The notes beneath the pieces are model-generated. The model had not been told where the DNA came from and did no database searches. It saw nothing but the letters and a program-made list of their open reading frames with translations. A stretch of DNA of 64,000 nucleotides from Endomychus coccineus (lineage: Eukaryota > Arthropoda > Insecta > Coleoptera > Endomychidae), in contig OY294067.1 of the NCBI GenBank assembly GCA_958510875.1, forward strand, positions 148,850,243 through 148,914,242, in the 5' to 3' direction. This document shows positions 59,772 through 64,000 of the stretch, one piece after another (position 1 is the first letter of the stretch; every line of letters begins with the position of its first letter). A program made the translations under genes and the position numbers.

Positions 59772-60048
59772 TGAAAACTGAACTTTCATTATCTAACTAG
59801 GTTATTCAGTATATGCAATAATATCTATGTTCCAATATCGTATTGTTATATTTGTGTTCACTTACGACATTTATTTATTGTACTCGTCCAATTTTTTTAT
59901 AAAAAAATAGTCGTCTGCTTTTATTTTTTAATTTTCTGAAATTTTACAACGAAATATTAATGATAAAACAGGATCTAAACAATATATAATCCCACCCCGA
60001 GAATGTTCAATTTCCTATTAGAAATGTGGATGGCATTTTGATAAACCT
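59772..60048. other. Intergenic, nothing recognised
   Basis: AT-rich spacer between the DUF7869-like gene and the Gypsy LTR. Confidence 0.4.
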
Positions 60049-60402
60049 TGTAAGTCTGAAATCAAGACTTGCCGAACCTTATTGGTTTCTCCTGGATTCA
60101 GGGACTAAGTACAGCTGTTGATGCGAGTAAATACTGCAAGTTTTATTACAACACTTTAGAACATACACAAAACATTTATAAATTACAAATTACCTGAATC
60201 AACAACAAGTACACAGTTTTACTTGTCTACAACAAGTTATATAAATTGTATACACAATAACAATGGCGGATTAACGATAAGTAAGTGTTTACTAATCAAG
60301 TGACAATAACGTACTACCGTGTGTTCTCTTCTCGGCAGCAGCTGATCTCTCTCAATGACATAAACCGCCCGCATCGTTAGTTTGGACGAGTCCAAACTTA
60401 CA
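60049..60402 (-). repeat. 3' LTR of a Gypsy-type element
   Basis: 354 bp with inverted termini TGTAAGTCTG...CAAACTTACA. It lies directly after the polypurine tract of the minus-strand element. The partner 5' LTR is beyond the window. Confidence 0.75.
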
Positions 60403-60416
60403 TCCCCCCTCCCCCC
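60403..60416 (-). promoter_or_regulatory. Polypurine tract of the Gypsy-type element
   Basis: GGGGGGAGGGGGGA on the minus strand, ending where the LTR begins. It is the expected primer for plus-strand DNA synthesis. Confidence 0.75.
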
Positions 60417-63310
60417 ACTCTCCTGGTGAAGATCGGACTCAGGAGCAGGACAGTAAGGGATTATTTTACTTGCGTGGAAAATATTTGATTCCTTCCTTTT
60501 GAAACCCGAGTCTATGATTTACAGTAAATTTGAAATTTTATTTTTTATTTTAAAAGGACCTACTCTTATCGGATCCAGCTTGTTTTGGTTTATGCGATTG
60601 GAGTTTTGGATATATACAAGGTCTCCCTATTCATGTGTTATTGGTTTTCTATTTTTGTCATAGTAAATTTTGTTTTGATCATGAACTTTTTGAGAATTTA
60701 ATAATGCTATTTCTCTGTTTTCATTTAAGTTTTCTAAGTTATTTTTGTTCAATTCAGGGGGTGAAAAATAATTATCTATTCCGTTTAAAAGATAACTAGG
60801 CGTGAATTTTGTTGTGCTATGGACAGTATTATTATAGTTTTCAATGCATTGCTCAGCTATAATGCTCCACGGTCGGTGTCTATTCTCCGAAATTTTACAC
60901 CTAATTGAATTTACTGAAGTTTGATTTGTGCGCTCGTTTTGCCCGTTCGAGAAGGGGCAATCTACTGCCGTAAATATGTATTTTATGTCCTCTGATTTCA
61001 AGAATTTCTTGAATTGGTTGGAGTTTATGCCGGAATATTGATCTGTTAAAAGTAATTTTACCTTATTCTTTTTTTGAATTTTTACAACTAAATTAATAAA
61101 GTCTTTTGCTGTTTGGGTTTTTGATGTTTTTGCGAAAGCGTACTTTGTAAAATGATCTATTATTAAATGTAAATATCTTTTTGATGATTTATTCCCTCCG
61201 AACCCTCCTATTGTGTCCAGAGATACTATCTGAAATGGCTCCGAAGCTGGGCCTAGTTGGGACAGGGGTTGTTTACAATTTCCGAACCTCGATTTATTTT
61301 TTATGCATGTTCGACAAATAAGTTTTATGTGTCTATGCATGTTTTTAAAATAATATGTTGGTGTCAAGGTTAGGGTTAATTGTTTCACACCTATGTGGCT
61401 ATTACTGTGAATTTTTTTAATTAGATTAATACCGAAATCCTCTGTTATCCAAATTTTCTCTTTGTTATTCAAAGTTTTATAGTGAATATTATTTCTAGTT
61501 TCGAATTTTTCATTTTCCGTTTGTAATTGTTTTTGGTTGTTAACTACGTCGTCTAACGAAACAAAGTTTTCTATTTTAATTGTGGATTTATTATTAACGT
61601 TATTTTCCAAAACTGGATTACGTGAAAGACTATCTGCTTCTATGTTGTTTTTCCCAGGGTTGTATACTATGTTAAAATCAGAGTTTGATATATAGTTTAG
61701 TATCGTCAATAGTTCCGGGTCCTGACCTTTTTTTATATTGAAATTTTCAAGGGGTTTATGATCAGAAAAAATTGTAAATTTATGACCCATTTGTTTTTTT
61801 GTGACTGAGTTAATTTTTTTGAAAAGAAAAATACTGGCTTAAGTGAATTATCTTTTTGAGGTTGTTTCAAGATTGCTCCGACTCCTTCTTTTGATGCATC
61901 TGTAAAAATGTATATTGGAAGTTTCGGGTCGAAGATCGCAAGTATAGGTTCGGAGCTTAGATACTTTTTTATTTCATTGAATCATTCTTCGCATTTCCGT
62001 GACCATTTAAAGTTTACATTTTTCCTAAGAAGGTTATGAAAAGGCTCCAATATTATTGACGCGTTTGGAATGTATTTTAAATAAAAGTTGATCTTTCCTA
62101 AAAGTTGTCTAATATTTTTTTGATTCTGGGGTACTGGAAAATTTTTAATTGCAATTAAATTGTCATTTAGGGGTCTTATCATGTTTCCTCCTATTTCATG
62201 TCCCATATACACAACTGAACTATCAGCAAAAGAACATTTCTTTAAGTTTAATTTGAAACCTGCATTTTTTATGGCCATCAGGGTTTTATCAATATGACTC
62301 AAGTGTTCTGAAATGTTTTTCGAAAAAATCAGAATGTCATCTATATAATTTATGACAAATGCATTGAGATCATTTTTAGAGATTACGTCATTCAGTATTC
62401 TCTGAAAAATTGCTGGAGCTGATTTCAGGCCAAAAGGTAAGCATGACCATTGAAAGTGGCCGTTATGTTTGATGAATGCCGTCTTTTGTTTATCTTTTTG
62501 TCTAATCGGAATCGACCAAAACGCCGAATTTATGTCTAGTTTTGTGAAAAACGAGCAATCGCGCGCTAAAAGTAACAAGTCATCTATTATGGGGAATGGA
62601 TGGCATTCGGGGACAATTATTTTATTGAGTTCACTGTAGTCAATACAAAAACGTGATTTTCTCCTTTCCTCCTTCTTAAAAACAAGAGTTACCGGAGAAG
62701 CGTATGGACTGATGAAGTGTTCGATGAGACCTGCTTTTAGTAGAGATTTTATTTGTGTATTTATTTCATCTTTATCCTGCAACGAGCATTTGTAGGGTTT
62801 TCTTGCGATGTATTTGTTCTTTGTAAGTTTTATCGTTGCCTCGTAGTTGCTCACGGTGCCGATATCGTATTTGTTTTCAGCGAAAATTTTGTTATGTTCA
62901 TCCAATAGACATTCCAGAGACGCTTTGCTGTTACAGTTTGTGTTTACATTCGTAATTATAGTATTTATTTTGGTTTCGTTATCTAAATTAGATCATTCTC
63001 CATATTTTTGAAAAATTTTCAAGTTTTCATTCTGACATAACCTAAATTCTTCAATAACGTCTAATCCCAGAAGAATATCATTTTGAAATGATTCACTTTT
63101 TATTAAAAAAAAGGGCCAATTTTTTGAAATATTAAAAATTTTTAAAGGTATTATAATTGTACCTAACGTTTCAGTGAAACCTGAAACTGTATTTATTTTT
63201 TTCGCCCCACTTATATTTCCATTTAATTTTAATCTTTTTACAGTGTTATAATTTATTACCGATATATTGGCTCCAGAATCATAAAGCGCACTAACCGGAT
63301 AGTTGTTCAC
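60417..63310 (-). pseudogene. Gypsy pol: protease, RT, RNase H (deleted), integrase
   Basis: Minus-strand pol. Protease at 63310-62993 with ALYDSGANISVIN. A TGA at 62993-62995 separates it, in the same frame, from reverse transcriptase (62905-61982) with CIDYSELNKI, FTKLDINSAFWSIPI, LPFGLKSAPAIFQ and catalytic YIDDIL. A second TGA (61982-61984) precedes RNase H (IYIFTDASKEGVGAIL), which then loses ~35 codons and shifts frame at ~61793. Integrase at 61790-60627 starts in the RNase H end (FTIFSDHKPLE, EADSLSRNP), then shows the H..H/CRTC zinc region, and the D, D, E positions in SLDTIGGFGG, LLTDQYSG and FSNGQNERTNQ. Two further stops interrupt the C-terminal GDLVYIQN...GPFKI part, which runs to the polypurine tract. 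Inactive, but all domains are easily recognised. Confidence 0.85.
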
Positions 63311-63391
63311 TAGAACTTTTAATATGACAAGTGGGGTAGTTATTCGTTTTTTGATTCATCACATGATGAGATACTATCTTGGATTTCCAAG

Positions 63392-64000
63392 TTATTTATC
63401 ATTTTTAAAATTTGGGTATTTATTGCGACATAAGTTTTCTGGATGAAATCTGTTTGGGAAACCTCTATCTTTGCAGAACGAGCAAGGTTTCAAATCCGAT
63501 TTATTCGAGAATTTAATTTGTGTTTTATTTCCAATTACCGAAGTATTTTTATTAATAACCAAACTTTCTAATTGTCGAATACACGACATCAATTTATCGA
63601 TTGAGTTCAAATCCCTTTTACTGATCCGTGATCTAATTTGAGATGACAGACCCAATACAATAAAATGTATTTGGCTATTCATGGTTAATTCAGGATCAGC
63701 ATCTATAAGTGAGTTTCTTTTTCTAAGGGCATAATCTAAAAGTGGCCCACTAATATAACGGAAAGTGTATGCATAATTTATTTCAGCCCAACCTATCTCG
63801 GAAAAGGTGTCAAGAAAAGAGTTTTGCCAAAATTCCCACGGATACGAGATGGTGTGTGTTTTTAGAAAGGCGAGGAACCAATCAAGAGCCGGTCCTTCTA
63901 AAAAAAGTTTTAATACTCCTGGAAAACGCGCGTTATCTATATTTAAACGATTGCATTCCTGCACTAAAAGGTCTAGAAATATTTTCGCGTTTTTATTTTT
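63392..64000 (-). CDS. Gypsy-type gag, partial (runs off the window)
   Basis: Minus-strand gag, open to the right edge, stop at 63392-63394. It shows a capsid-like helical region (LFLEGPALDWFLAFL, WQNSFLDTFSEIGW, DPELTMNSQIHFIVLGL) and a C-terminal zinc finger CSFC-x9-HPENLC. Pol begins 82 bp further on in another frame, so a programmed shift or a lost linkage is possible. No stop inside the visible part. The start lies beyond 64000. Confidence 0.75.
   Translation of the reverse strand, partial: KNKNAKIFLDLLVQECNRLNIDNARFPGVLKLFLEGPALDWFLAFLKTHTISYPWEFWQNSFLDTFSEIGWAEINYAYTFRYISGPLLDYALRKRNSLIDADPELTMNSQIHFIVLGLSSQIRSRISKRDLNSIDKLMSCIRQLESLVINKNTSVIGNKTQIKFSNKSDLKPCSFCKDRGFPNRFHPENLCRNKYPNFKNDK

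Overview
The window is an AT-rich piece of animal, almost certainly insect, nuclear genome. Clues are arthropod-type transposons (ZMYM1-like hAT, Penelope-like, R4-like LINE, Copia, Ty3/Gypsy), long (TA)n microsatellites and the absence of any bacterial-style operon. I found no host protein-coding gene I can defend. Nearly everything recognisable is a mobile element, usually broken, and many are nested. The species cannot be named from what I can see.

Layout. 1-4.8 kb: no recognisable gene. 4.88-11.86 kb: a hAT transposase pseudogene split by a 4.4-kb Copia element whose reverse transcriptase is deleted; inside the Copia sit palindromic MITE-like repeats. 13.4-14.0 kb: decayed units of a tRNA-containing repeat. 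14.0-15.3 kb: 3' part of an R4-like LINE. 15.3-16.96 kb and 31.3-32.5 kb: Penelope-like element (PLE) fragments with a GIY-YIG endonuclease domain, hammerhead-ribozyme motifs and (TA)n tracts. 16,968-31,320: one 14.35-kb element made of two ~6.7-kb inverted arms around a ~1-kb loop, with AG...CT ends and a 6-bp target duplication, inserted in a PLE copy. 32.6-36 kb: 5' half of a Gypsy element. 37.1-39.2 kb: 473-bp tRNA-like units in both orientations. 39.4-43.1 kb: a full-length R4-like LINE inserted in a (TA)n tract, ORF closed by four stops. 43.2-45.3 kb: duplicated and palindromic non-coding repeats. 48.0-49.9 kb: second hAT pseudogene. 50.2-51.3 kb: foldback-type element. 57.3-59.7 kb: a DUF7869-like, probably transposon-derived, gene interrupted by a hairpin. 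60.0-64.0 kb: a Gypsy-type element on the minus strand, cut by the window edge.

The main candidate for something undescribed is the giant hairpin element. Its ends, its 6-bp duplication and a remnant of an adenovirus-type cysteine protease point to the Polinton/Maverick group. It lacks any visible polymerase B, integrase, ATPase or capsid gene. It carries large subterminal tandem arrays and a small set of genes I cannot assign, each present in both arms. The gene copies are damaged in a complementary way: one gene is intact only in the left arm, another only in the right arm.

A second theme is (TA)n tracts at junctions: they flank the R4-like LINE, the PLE pieces and truncation or inversion points of the tRNA-like repeat. 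This suggests both a target preference and a breakage hotspot.
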